From the NCBI GenBank assembly GCA_002343455.1, contig DDSR01000021.1, positions 2,759 to 18,093 on the forward strand: a stretch of DNA of 15,335 nucleotides, in the 5' to 3' direction. Every line of letters starts with the position of its first letter. Within the stretch, counting starts at the first letter, position 1. Source of the stretch: Deltaproteobacteria bacterium UBA2385 (GTDB lineage Bacteria > Myxococcota_A > UBA796 > UBA2385). A model generated the notes under the pieces. The model did not search any database. It saw only the letters and a list, made by a program, of their open reading frames with translations, and was not told the DNA's origin. The position numbers and the translations under genes were made by a program. Shown here one piece after another: positions 1 through 6,942 of this stretch.

Positions 1-1
1 C

Positions 2-346
2 GCCGGCGCCGACGAGGTGATCGAGAGCACCCGCCTGGGCTTCTCGATGATGGCCCACGCGCTCGCCGCCCCCGGGACGGCCTCGATCATGTCCTCGGTC
101 GTCGCCGCCGAGTCCCAGACCCTCTTCGTCGACGCCTGGACGCCGCCCCCGGGCAGCCAGCCCTCCACCTTCCTGGAGTGGCGGCTGCTGGTTCGGAAGC
201 ACACCGGCGCGCTGGTGATCGGCATCCGCACCGACGAAGGCGACCGCGTGAACCCGCCGGATCCGACCCCCGTGCCTCCCGGCACCCGCTTGATCTACCT
301 GGCGGACGACGACGTGCTGGCCCCCCCGACCGACAGCCCGACCTGA
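2..346 (+). CDS. C-terminal part of a potassium channel / TrkA-type regulator (RCK domain), 5' end outside window
   Basis: The reading frame is open from base 2 to a TGA at 344-346, giving about 114 residues of a protein that begins upstream. The first residues (GADEVIEST, then a hydrophobic helix with AHALAAPG) look like the end of a TrkA-N/Rossmann RCK domain, where GADxVI precedes the last helix. After that, WRLLVRKHTGALVIGIR and PPGTRLIYLADDD match the pattern of an RCK C-terminal (TrkA-C) domain, a small ligand-binding module of K+ channels and Trk/Ktr gating subunits. Whether the missing part has a pore helix (channel) or not (cytoplasmic Trk subunit) cannot be seen. It lies 74 bases upstream of sbcD and has no evident functional link to it. 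The ATG at about base 17 is internal, not a real start, because the homology-like sequence runs through it to the window edge. Confidence 0.65.
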   Translation, partial: AGADEVIESTRLGFSMMAHALAAPGTASIMSSVVAAESQTLFVDAWTPPPGSQPSTFLEWRLLVRKHTGALVIGIRTDEGDRVNPPDPTPVPPGTRLIYLADDDVLAPPTDSPT

Positions 347-352
347 GAAGGC

Positions 353-369
353 CGGACACATTCTGTCCG
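353..369. other. Perfect 6-bp inverted repeat between the channel gene and sbcD
   Basis: CGGACA (353-358) and TGTCCG (364-369) are exact reverse complements separated by the five bases CATTC. They lie seven bases after the TGA of the upstream gene. No run of T follows, so this is a poor intrinsic terminator. An operator for a dimeric regulator of sbcDC, or part of a weak terminator, are both possible. It does not match the well-known LexA box forms (CTGT-N8-ACAG, GAAC-N4-GTTC). Confidence 0.4.
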
Positions 370-384
370 ACCGTTCTCCGACCG
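361..384 (+). repeat. Tandem imperfect direct repeat in the sbcD leader
   Basis: TTCTGTCCGACCG (361-373) is followed at once by TTCTCCGACCG (374-384), the same sequence lacking the internal GT. The first copy contains the right arm of the 353-369 inverted repeat. It may be a small tandem duplication or a pair of regulator half-sites ahead of sbcD. Only the sequence pattern supports it. Confidence 0.45.
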
Positions 385-411
385 GATCCGCTAAGCATGC
401 GGCGTCCCCTT

Positions 412-415
412 GGAG
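412..415 (+). promoter_or_regulatory. Ribosome binding site that sets the sbcD start
   Basis: GGAG at 412-415 is five bases before the ATG at 421, where the conserved MLRLLHTSDWHLG begins. A second in-frame ATG at 397 has no purine-rich site at the right distance and would add eight residues (MRRPLGEP) not expected in SbcD. The ATG at 421 is therefore preferred. Confidence 0.7.
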
Positions 416-420
416 AGCCC

Positions 421-1683
421 ATGCTCCGGTTGCTGCACACCTCCGACTGGCACCTCGGCCACACCCTGCACGAGCTCTCGCGCGAGGCCGAGCACCAGGC
501 CTTCCTCGACTGGTTGCTCGACGGCCTCGCCGAACACCGGGTCGACGCCCTGCTGATCGCCGGCGACATCTTCGACACCGCCAACCCCTCGGCAGCGGCC
601 ACGGCCTGCTGGTTCCGCTTCCTGGCCCGGGCCCGGGCGCGCTTCCCTCGCCTGGACATCGTCGCCATCGCCGGGAACCACGACTCCGCGGCCCGCCTGG
701 ACGCCCCCTCGCCCCTCCTGCACGAGCTCGGCGTCCGAATCGTCGGCGCCCTGCCCCGCCTCGCCGACGGCAGCCTGGACCTGGACGCGCTGGTCTTCGC
801 CCTGCACGATGCGCAGGGCCGGGTGGCCGCCTGGTGCGCCGCCCTGCCCTTCCTGCGGGCGGCAGACCTGCCGGTCCTGGCCGATCTGCCTCCTGATCAG
901 GATCCCCTCGTGCAAGGCGTGGCCGAGCTGTACCGGCAGGTCGTCGGCGCCGCGCGGGACCGGGCGCTCGAGGACCAGGCCATCGTCGCGATGGGCCACC
1001 TCTACATGGTCGGGGGCCAGCTCTCCGAGCTGAGCGAGCGGAAGGTCCTCGGCGGGAACCAGCACGCCCTCCCCGTGCAGATCTTCGACCCCGACCTCGC
1101 CTATGTGGCCCTGGGGCACCTCCACCGGGCCCAGCCGATCGGCCAGCGGCCCGAGGTCCGGTACTCCGGCTCGCCGATCCCGCTGGCCCTGGACGAGGCC
1201 GGCTACCGCCACCAGGTCCGCCTCGTCGAGCTGGACGGCCCTCGCCTCGTCGCCCAGCACGAGCTGCGGGTGCCGCGCAGCGTGGCCATCCTGCGCCTGC
1301 CCCCCGACGGCGCCGCGCCCTGGGAGCAGGTGGCGCCGCTGCTCGCCGCGCTGCCGGCGGCCCGGCCCGGTGTCGACGACCCCACGACCCTCCCCCTGCT
1401 CGAGGTCCGGGTCCAGCTCAGCGAGCCGCGGCCGGGCCTTCGGGCCGAGGTCGAGGCCGCCCTGTCGGATCGGGCCGTCCGGCTGGTCCGCCTGGGGGTC
1501 GAGCGCCTGGGATCCGGCGGGGCGCTCGCCGACGGGGGCTCGACCCGCGGTCTGGGCGAGCTCAGCGAAGAGCAGGTCCTGCGCGAGAAGTGGCGCCGCG
1601 ACTACGGCTCCGAGCCTCCCGACCCGGTCCTGGCCTGCCTGCACGAGCTGCTCGACACGCTCCGCCAGGAGAACGCGGCATGA
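421..1683 (+). CDS. sbcD: Nuclease subunit SbcD (Mre11-like metallophosphoesterase)
   Basis: This 420-residue protein is the nuclease subunit of the SbcCD complex, which with the SbcC ATPase cuts DNA hairpins and processes double-strand ends in the cytoplasm. The calcineurin-type metal site is complete: SDWHLG (D9, H11), GDIFD (D49), GNHD (N86-H87-D88), GHLY (H193) and ALGHLH (H233, H235), in the order and spacing usual for SbcD/Mre11. The capping-domain region follows to the C-terminus. The length is close to the roughly 400 residues of well-known SbcD proteins. Its TGA overlaps the sbcC ATG (ATGA at 1680-1683), so the two subunits are translationally coupled, as is common for this pair. The leader (347-420) carries an inverted and a direct repeat that could be regulatory. 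Confidence 0.95.
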   Translation: MLRLLHTSDWHLGHTLHELSREAEHQAFLDWLLDGLAEHRVDALLIAGDIFDTANPSAAATACWFRFLARARARFPRLDIVAIAGNHDSAARLDAPSPLLHELGVRIVGALPRLADGSLDLDALVFALHDAQGRVAAWCAALPFLRAADLPVLADLPPDQDPLVQGVAELYRQVVGAARDRALEDQAIVAMGHLYMVGGQLSELSERKVLGGNQHALPVQIFDPDLAYVALGHLHRAQPIGQRPEVRYSGSPIPLALDEAGYRHQVRLVELDGPRLVAQHELRVPRSVAILRLPPDGAAPWEQVAPLLAALPAARPGVDDPTTLPLLEVRVQLSEPRPGLRAEVEAALSDRAVRLVRLGVERLGSGGALADGGSTRGLGELSEEQVLREKWRRDYGSEPPDPVLACLHELLDTLRQENAA

Positions 1684-4600
1684 AGATCCTCCGCATCCGC
1701 GGCGAGAACCTCGCCAGCCTCCACGCCCCCTTCTCCATCGACCTGACCGAGGGCGTGCTCGGCCAGGCCGGGCTCTTCGCCATCATCGGGCCGACCGGGG
1801 CCGGCAAGTCCACCTTGCTGGACGCCATCTGCCTCTGCCTCTACGACTCGACCCCGCGGCTGGAGAAGTCCGGCGGCGCGGCCGTCTACGCCCCCGGCCA
1901 GGACCCCGAGTCGGCCCTGACCGCCAACGACCAGCGCAACGTGCTGCGGCGCGGGGCCGGCATGGGCTGGGCCGAGGTCGACTTCCGCGACGGCGACGGG
2001 GCGGTCTGGACCGCGCGGTGGGAGGTCCGGCGCGCCCGCCAGCGGGCCCAGGGTCGCGCGCAGCAGCAGTCGCTCAGCCTGCGCGACGCCGCCGGCCAGG
2101 CCTACGGCGGCACCAAGACCGAGACGCTGGCCGCCATCCGGCAGCGTATCGGCCTGGACTTCGAGCAGTTCCGCCGCTCGGTGCTGTTGGCCCAGGGCGA
2201 CTTCGCGGCCTTCTTGCGGGCCGACCAGAACGAGCGCGCCCGCCTGCTCGAGCAGATGACCGGCACCTCGATCTACAGCCGGCTCTCGCAGGCCGCCTAC
2301 CAGCGCCGCGCCGCCCTGGACCAACAGGCCCGCACCCTGGCGGCCCGCGCGGGCGAGCACACGGCCTTGAGCGAGGACGAGCGCGCCCAGGCCGAGGCCT
2401 GGGAGCTCCAGACCCAACAGCAGCGCGCCCAGGCCAGCCAGGAGCGCGCCCAGGCCGAAGCCAGCCAGCGCTGGCACCAGGCCGACGCGGCCCTCCAGCT
2501 GGGGCTGACCCAGGCCCGGCAGCACCACGATCAGGCCTCGGCCCAGGTGCAGGCGGAGGCCCCGCGACGGCAGGCCCTGGCACGGGCCCGCTCCTGCTGG
2601 GGCCTGCGCAGCCAGGCCTCCGCGGCCCAGGCCTCCCGGGACAAGGCCCTGGCCTCGTCCGCCCTGGCCCAGCAGGCCCGCCAGCGCCTCGCCCAGGCCG
2701 AGCAGGCGCTGCGCCAGGCCAACGAGCAGCTCGCCGCCGAGCGTGCCCGCCTCGCCGCCCACCTCGCCGCCCAGGCCGCGCAGCTCGCCCAGCGCCTGGA
2801 CCTCGCCCGGACCGCGGCCCGGGACGAGCAGGCCTGGATCCAGGACCACCCGCACCACCGCCGCCTCGCCGATCCGCAGACCCTCGACGAGCTGCGACGG
2901 GCCATGGACGCGCAGGGCCAGGCACAGGCGCAGCGCTCGCTCGCCCAGACCCGGGTGCAGGAGGCCGGCGCCCAGCACGAAGGCCTCGTGGCGCTGGCGG
3001 CCGAAGCCGCCCAGAAGAAGGCCCTCTCCGACGAGGCCCTGCAGCGCTCCAGCCAGGAGGCCGACGCCGCGCGGCGGCTGGCCGCCTCCTTCGACGACGA
3101 GGCCATCGACCACGCCCGCCGCGAGCTGCGGCTGCGCGAGAAGGCCCTGGGGGTGCTCGAGCAGCTCACCGAGCGGGCCCGCGCGCTGGGGCCCCAGCTC
3201 GACGCCGAGCAGCAGACCTTGCAGCGGGCCACCCAGGACGGCCTCCAGGCCCAGGACCGGCAGACCGACATCCAGGCCCGCATCGCCGCGCTCCTCCCCG
3301 CCCGGGACGAGGCCCGCCGGGCCTGCCAGTCGGCCAACGCCGCGCGGGACGCCGAGTCCCTGCGCGCCAGCCTGCTCCCCGAAGAGCCCTGCCCGGTCTG
3401 CGGCAGCACCGAGCACCCCTGGGCGCAGGGCTCGCCGCTGGCCCAGCTCCACGACCAGCTCGAGGCGCGGCTCAACGAGCTCGACGGGCAGCTCCTCCAG
3501 CAGGAGCGTGAGCTCGCCCAGGCCCAAGCAGCCCACCAGGCCGCAACCGCCGCCCAGGCCCAGGCCCAGCAGCGCCTGCGGTCCGCGCAGCAGCAGCTCG
3601 AACAGCTCCACCTCTCCTGGTCCCAGCAGGCCCCCCTGGCCGGACCTGTAGATCCCGCCGGGCAGCCCGCGCAGGACCAGCCTGGGCTGGATCCGGCTGC
3701 GCTGGCCGCCTGGCAGGAGCGCTACCGGGTCCAGGACGCCGAGCTCGGCGCCCGCGAGCAGGCCGCCCGCCTGGCCCGCCAACAGCGGGAGGAAACCCGC
3801 CGCCTGCACGACGCCGCCGTAGTGCATGGTCGCGCCTTCGAGCAGGCCGCCGTCGAGACCGAGCGGCGGGCGCTCAAGGCGGGCGCCGAGCTGGAGCAGG
3901 CCCGCACCCGGCTCGATCTGCTGCAGACCCAGCTCACCGCCGCCGAGCTGGAGCTTCGGACCCGCCTGGACGCCCTGGCCCCGGCCCTGCCCGAGCTGGA
4001 CCCGGCGACCGCCCCTCCCCCAGCCGTGCTCGCCGCCTGCGAGGCCGCCGCCGCCGAGTGGCAGCGCCGCGAGCGCCGGGCCAGCGCCGCCGCCCAGGCC
4101 GCCGCCGAGCTGGCCGCCCTCCTCCCGGTCGCGCAAGAGCGCGCCGCGCAAGCCGCGGCCGGCCTGGACGCCGACACGATCGGGCAGGTCCAGCTCAGCC
4201 CGGCGCCCTCGGGAATGACCCCTCCGCAGCTCAGCGACTGGCTGGAGCGCCGCGCCACCGAGTCCCGTGAGCGGCGCGACCTCGCCACCCAGGTCCAGGC
4301 CCAGGCCACCAGCGACCGCGAGTCCGCCGCTCATGCCCAGGCCCAGGCCCAGGCCGAGGCCCGCACCCTCGACGCGGAAGCCCAGCGCCAGGAGCTCGAT
4401 CTGCAGCAGCAGCTCCTCCAGGTCCAGCTCTCGCCCCCCGATCTGGCCTGGCTGCTGGGCCTGCCCGACAGCTGGCTGCAGGACGAGACCGATGCCGCCC
4501 GGGCCCAGGACGAGGCGCTCGAGCGAGCCCGCACCCTGGTCGCCGAGCGCCAGCAGCGCCTGGACGAGCACCGCGCCCCGCCGCCCACCCTCAGCGCCGA

Positions 4601-5255
4601 GCAGGCGACCCAGGCCCTGGCCCTGGCCGAGCAGGCCCTGGCCAAGGCAGACGAAGCCTGGAGCCAGGCGCGCTCCCGGGTCCAGGCCGACGACCTCGCC
4701 CGCGCCGCCGCCGGCGAGCTGGCGCAGCTCATCGCCCAGCACGAGGCCCTGGCCGCGCCCTGGATCCAGCTCGCCGAGTGCATCGGCCAGGCCAGCGGGG
4801 ACCGCTTCAAGCGCTTCGCCCAGTCGCTGTCGCTGGACGCCTTGCTCTTCCAGGCCAACCACCACCTCCGCGGCCTCGCCCCCCGCTACGAGCTGGAGCG
4901 CAGCCCGGGCACCGACCTGGATCTCCAGGTCGTCGACCACGACCTGGGCGACGAGCGGCGGGCCGTGCCCAGCCTCTCCGGGGGCGAAGCCTTCCTGGTC
5001 AGCCTCGCCCTGGCCCTGGGCCTCTCCAGCCTGAACAGCCGGGATGTGCGCCTGGAGAGCCTCTTCATCGACGAGGGCTTCGGGACCCTGGACAGCCAGT
5101 CCCTGGACACGGCGCTCGCCGTGCTCGAGGGCCTGCAGGCCGAAGGCCGCCAGGTCGGCATCATCTCCCATGTCGGCGGCCTGGAGGAGCGCATCGGCGC
5201 CCGCATCCTGATCCAGCCTTTGGGGGGCGGCCGGAGCCGGGTCCTGGCCCCTTGA
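1680..5255 (+). CDS. sbcC: ATPase subunit SbcC (Rad50-like SMC-family protein)
   Basis: This 1191-residue Rad50-type ATPase partners SbcD in end resection and hairpin opening. The N-terminal half-ATPase has Walker A GPTGAGKST (residues 37-45) and a Q-loop region with LLAQGDFAAFL. Two very long Ala/Gln/Glu-rich coiled-coil arms flank a zinc hook CPVC (C571, C574; bases 3390-3401). The C-terminal half has the ABC signature SLSGGE (1098-1103), Walker B LFIDE (D1131, E1132) and D-loop GTLD. The start overlaps the sbcD stop, with AGGAG at 1667-1671 as ribosome binding site. The second coil is interrupted by a Pro/Gly/Asp-rich stretch near residues 650-675. The long open frames on both strands here are by-products of high GC in this Ala/Gln-rich gene. 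The stop at 5253-5255 lies two bases from the convergent channel gene. Confidence 0.96.
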   Translation: MKILRIRGENLASLHAPFSIDLTEGVLGQAGLFAIIGPTGAGKSTLLDAICLCLYDSTPRLEKSGGAAVYAPGQDPESALTANDQRNVLRRGAGMGWAEVDFRDGDGAVWTARWEVRRARQRAQGRAQQQSLSLRDAAGQAYGGTKTETLAAIRQRIGLDFEQFRRSVLLAQGDFAAFLRADQNERARLLEQMTGTSIYSRLSQAAYQRRAALDQQARTLAARAGEHTALSEDERAQAEAWELQTQQQRAQASQERAQAEASQRWHQADAALQLGLTQARQHHDQASAQVQAEAPRRQALARARSCWGLRSQASAAQASRDKALASSALAQQARQRLAQAEQALRQANEQLAAERARLAAHLAAQAAQLAQRLDLARTAARDEQAWIQDHPHHRRLADPQTLDELRRAMDAQGQAQAQRSLAQTRVQEAGAQHEGLVALAAEAAQKKALSDEALQRSSQEADAARRLAASFDDEAIDHARRELRLREKALGVLEQLTERARALGPQLDAEQQTLQRATQDGLQAQDRQTDIQARIAALLPARDEARRACQSANAARDAESLRASLLPEEPCPVCGSTEHPWAQGSPLAQLHDQLEARLNELDGQLLQQERELAQAQAAHQAATAAQAQAQQRLRSAQQQLEQLHLSWSQQAPLAGPVDPAGQPAQDQPGLDPAALAAWQERYRVQDAELGAREQAARLARQQREETRRLHDAAVVHGRAFEQAAVETERRALKAGAELEQARTRLDLLQTQLTAAELELRTRLDALAPALPELDPATAPPPAVLAACEAAAAEWQRRERRASAAAQAAAELAALLPVAQERAAQAAAGLDADTIGQVQLSPAPSGMTPPQLSDWLERRATESRERRDLATQVQAQATSDRESAAHAQAQAQAEARTLDAEAQRQELDLQQQLLQVQLSPPDLAWLLGLPDSWLQDETDAARAQDEALERARTLVAERQQRLDEHRAPPPTLSAEQATQALALAEQALAKADEAWSQARSRVQADDLARAAAGELAQLIAQHEALAAPWIQLAECIGQASGDRFKRFAQSLSLDALLFQANHHLRGLAPRYELERSPGTDLDLQVVDHDLGDERRAVPSLSGGEAFLVSLALALGLSSLNSRDVRLESLFIDEGFGTLDSQSLDTALAVLEGLQAEGRQVGIISHVGGLEERIGARILIQPLGGGRSRVLAP

Positions 5256-5257
5256 GC

Positions 5258-6061
5258 CTACTTCTGGATCTCCACCTGGTGCGGGAAGGGGATCTCGATC
5301 CCCTCCTCGCGGAAGGCGACCAGGATGCGCTGGATCACCTTGGCCCGGGCGGCCAGGAAGTCGTCCCGGACCACCCAGACGTTGAAGCTGAGCAGGACCG
5401 CGCTGTCACCCAGCGACTTCACGTTGAATACAGGGGCGGGCTCCTGCAGCACCAGCGGCTCGTCCGAGGCGATCCGCTCCAGGACCCTGCGGACATGCTC
5501 CAGATCCGAGTCGTAGGAGACCCCGACCGGGATGTCGACCCGCCGCAGCGGAAAGCGGCTGAGGTTGGTGATCCGGGCCTTGATCAAGGACTCGTTGGGC
5601 AGGCGGACGAAGAGGTTGTCGAAGGTGCGCAGCCGCACCGACATCAGGTCGATGCCGAGCACCTCGCCCGTCACCGAGTCGACCTCGATCACGTCGCCGG
5701 GCTCGAAGGGTCGCTCCACCAGCAGAAAGATGCCGCTGATGACGTTGCTGGCCGAGGTCTGCGAGGCGAAGCCGATCGCGACGGAGAGCACACCGGCGGC
5801 GCCCAGCAGGACCGAGAGATCGAAGTTCAGCTCCCGCAGCACGCTGGTGATCACCACGAAGACCACCGCGTACCAGGCCATGTTCTGCACGACCTTCGCG
5901 CGCGCGGGGCCCATGAAGCGCCCGGCCAGGGCCGCCAGCGTCCGGGTCAGGACTCGACCAAGGACCAGCCCAAGCGCCAGCAGCAGCAGCGCCCGCCCCA
6001 GGTTGGCAGCGCGCTCACTCTCCAGGATCAGCTCGGCGGAAGAGGTCAGCCAGTCGGGCAC
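5258..6061 (-). CDS. Small-conductance mechanosensitive channel (MscS family)
   Basis: This 267-residue inner-membrane channel probably opens under membrane tension to release solutes on hypo-osmotic shock. Hydrophobic segments lie near residues 21-38, 62-78 and 84-116. The third is the characteristic MscS pore helix (GAAGVLSVAIGFASQ, then NVISGIFLLVERPF). The beta domain follows with the typical PGDVIEV, TGEVLGIDLMSVRLRTFDN and VRLPN (about 121-156), then the alpha/beta C-terminal domain. The length matches a minimal MscS (E. coli MscS is 286 residues). Translation starts at a GTG (5'-GTGCCCGACTGG on the minus strand), four bases after the TAG of the upstream DUF432-like gene, so the two are almost certainly co-transcribed and probably coupled. 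Its stop is two bases from the convergent sbcC stop, leaving no room for a terminator between them. Confidence 0.93.
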   Translation of the reverse strand: MPDWLTSSAELILESERAANLGRALLLLALGLVLGRVLTRTLAALAGRFMGPARAKVVQNMAWYAVVFVVITSVLRELNFDLSVLLGAAGVLSVAIGFASQTSASNVISGIFLLVERPFEPGDVIEVDSVTGEVLGIDLMSVRLRTFDNLFVRLPNESLIKARITNLSRFPLRRVDIPVGVSYDSDLEHVRRVLERIASDEPLVLQEPAPVFNVKSLGDSAVLLSFNVWVVRDDFLAARAKVIQRILVAFREEGIEIPFPHQVEIQK

Positions 6062-6065
6062 GGGT

Positions 6066-6842
6066 CTACCCCAGCACGTGGGAGAGGGCCGAGATCAGCC
6101 GCCCATGGCCCCGCGGGAGCCGGGCCGGGCTGAGGACCTGGACCCGTCGCGGATCGCGTGAGGGCAGCACCTCGATCTCCGCCGAGCCGCCGCGCTCGAA
6201 GCCGACCTCGATCGCCTGGCTCCAGAAGCTGCCGTCGGAGTCCACCAGCAGGTCCAGCGATGGCGCCGGGAGCTTGAACTGGCTGAGCGTCAGCACCTGG
6301 TCGGTGCGGTTGTGCAGCAGCAGACGGGTCGTGGCCCGCAGGGGCGAGTGCTTCAACCGCTCGCGCCGGAGGTGCAGGCGGGTGCGGTTGGCGAAGCAGA
6401 GCTCCCCGCTCTGGGTGTCCGGCCCGAACCAGGTCCCCGAGGGGCGGTGGAGATCGACCTCGAACTCCAGGGCCCCGCCTTCGGCGATCACGCGCAGCCA
6501 CAGCGGGCAGCCGACAAAGGCGGTGACCTCGGTCTGGGGCAGCAACCGGAAGGGCTGCTCGGGCCGGCACACCACCGGTCGAGGCGCCAGCACCGGCACC
6601 ACCCGCAGGGCCGGCGAGGTCCGGTCCGACCCGAAGCGCACCACCTCGATCCCCGCCCCCTCTTCGGGCCAGCGGTCCGCGGGGTGCAGGACCTGCACCT
6701 CCTCGTCCTCGCGGGCCGCCGAGCGGTCCACCGCGATGCGCCACTCGTGGGCGTCCCGGCGGATCCACAGGTCCACCGATCCGGCGCGCCAGAGGGCGGC
6801 CTGCTCTTCCCCGAGCTCGATCGATGTCCACCAGGGGCTCAT
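6066..6842 (-). CDS. DUF432-like protein in an operon with the MscS channel
   Basis: This 258-residue soluble protein has no signal peptide or membrane segment. It is rich in predicted beta strands. The C-terminal half (RLLLHNRTDQVLTLSQFKLP, then SLDLLVDSDGSFWSQAIEVGFERG) resembles the DUF432 family, whose members I recall often sitting beside mscS genes; this is from memory and not a search result. The context fits: its stop is four bases ahead of the channel's GTG. A regulatory or accessory role for the channel is an inference only. The ATG (6840-6842) has no Shine-Dalgarno sequence; the six bases before it are CCTGGG, preceded by TACCGT, which could mean a leaderless mRNA. No catalytic motif is visible. 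Confidence 0.6.
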   Translation of the reverse strand: MSPWWTSIELGEEQAALWRAGSVDLWIRRDAHEWRIAVDRSAAREDEEVQVLHPADRWPEEGAGIEVVRFGSDRTSPALRVVPVLAPRPVVCRPEQPFRLLPQTEVTAFVGCPLWLRVIAEGGALEFEVDLHRPSGTWFGPDTQSGELCFANRTRLHLRRERLKHSPLRATTRLLLHNRTDQVLTLSQFKLPAPSLDLLVDSDGSFWSQAIEVGFERGGSAEIEVLPSRDPRRVQVLSPARLPRGHGRLISALSHVLG

Positions 6843-6848
6843 CCCAGG

Positions 6849-6854
6849 ACGGTA
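6849..6854 (-). promoter_or_regulatory. Candidate -10 box for a leaderless DUF432-like/mscS transcript
   Basis: On the minus strand TACCGT (a TANNNT box) ends six bases before the ATG, which would place the transcription start at or next to the A of the start codon. The gene lacks a Shine-Dalgarno sequence, consistent with leaderless translation. No convincing -35 hexamer is found 16-18 bases upstream, so confidence is low. Confidence 0.25.
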
Positions 6855-6887
6855 ACCGACCTGCCGCGCCTCCGGCGCATCCAGGAC

Positions 6888-6916
6888 TGGACGAGCGGAC
6901 CAAAGTGCGGCACACT
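6888..6916 (+). promoter_or_regulatory. Candidate sigma-70-type promoter of the MopE-like lipoprotein gene
   Basis: TGGACG (6888-6893, 4 of 6 to TTGACA) and CACACT (6911-6916, 3 of 6 to TATAAT) are exactly 17 bases apart in the 100-base divergent region 6843-6942. The downstream GGAG at 6934-6937, five bases before the ATG at 6943, is a good ribosome binding site. The -10 match is weak. Confidence 0.25.
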
Positions 6917-6942
6917 ACGAACGATCCACCTCTGGAGCTTCC

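Noticed and set aside
364..380. LexA (SOS) box before sbcD
   Set aside because: GTTC occurs once without the spaced partner needed for the known GAAC-N4-GTTC or GTTC-N7-GTTC forms, and no CTGT-N8-ACAG is present.
178..420. Extension of sbcD upstream to base 178
   Set aside because: It would overlap the RCK-domain gene and adds an Arg/Pro-rich stretch foreign to SbcD; the ATG at 421 has a good ribosome binding site and begins the conserved sequence.
1103..3511. 802-codon plus-strand frame across sbcD and sbcC
   Set aside because: Out of frame with two clearly real genes; the product is Arg/Pro/Ala-rich without motifs, as expected from shifted GC-rich codons.
1602..5171. Long minus-strand open frame (1189 codons) opposite sbcC
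   Set aside because: It is the reverse-strand shadow of a GC-rich, Ala/Gln-rich gene; the product is Gly/Leu/Gln low-complexity with no domain, and SbcC on the other strand has every expected motif.
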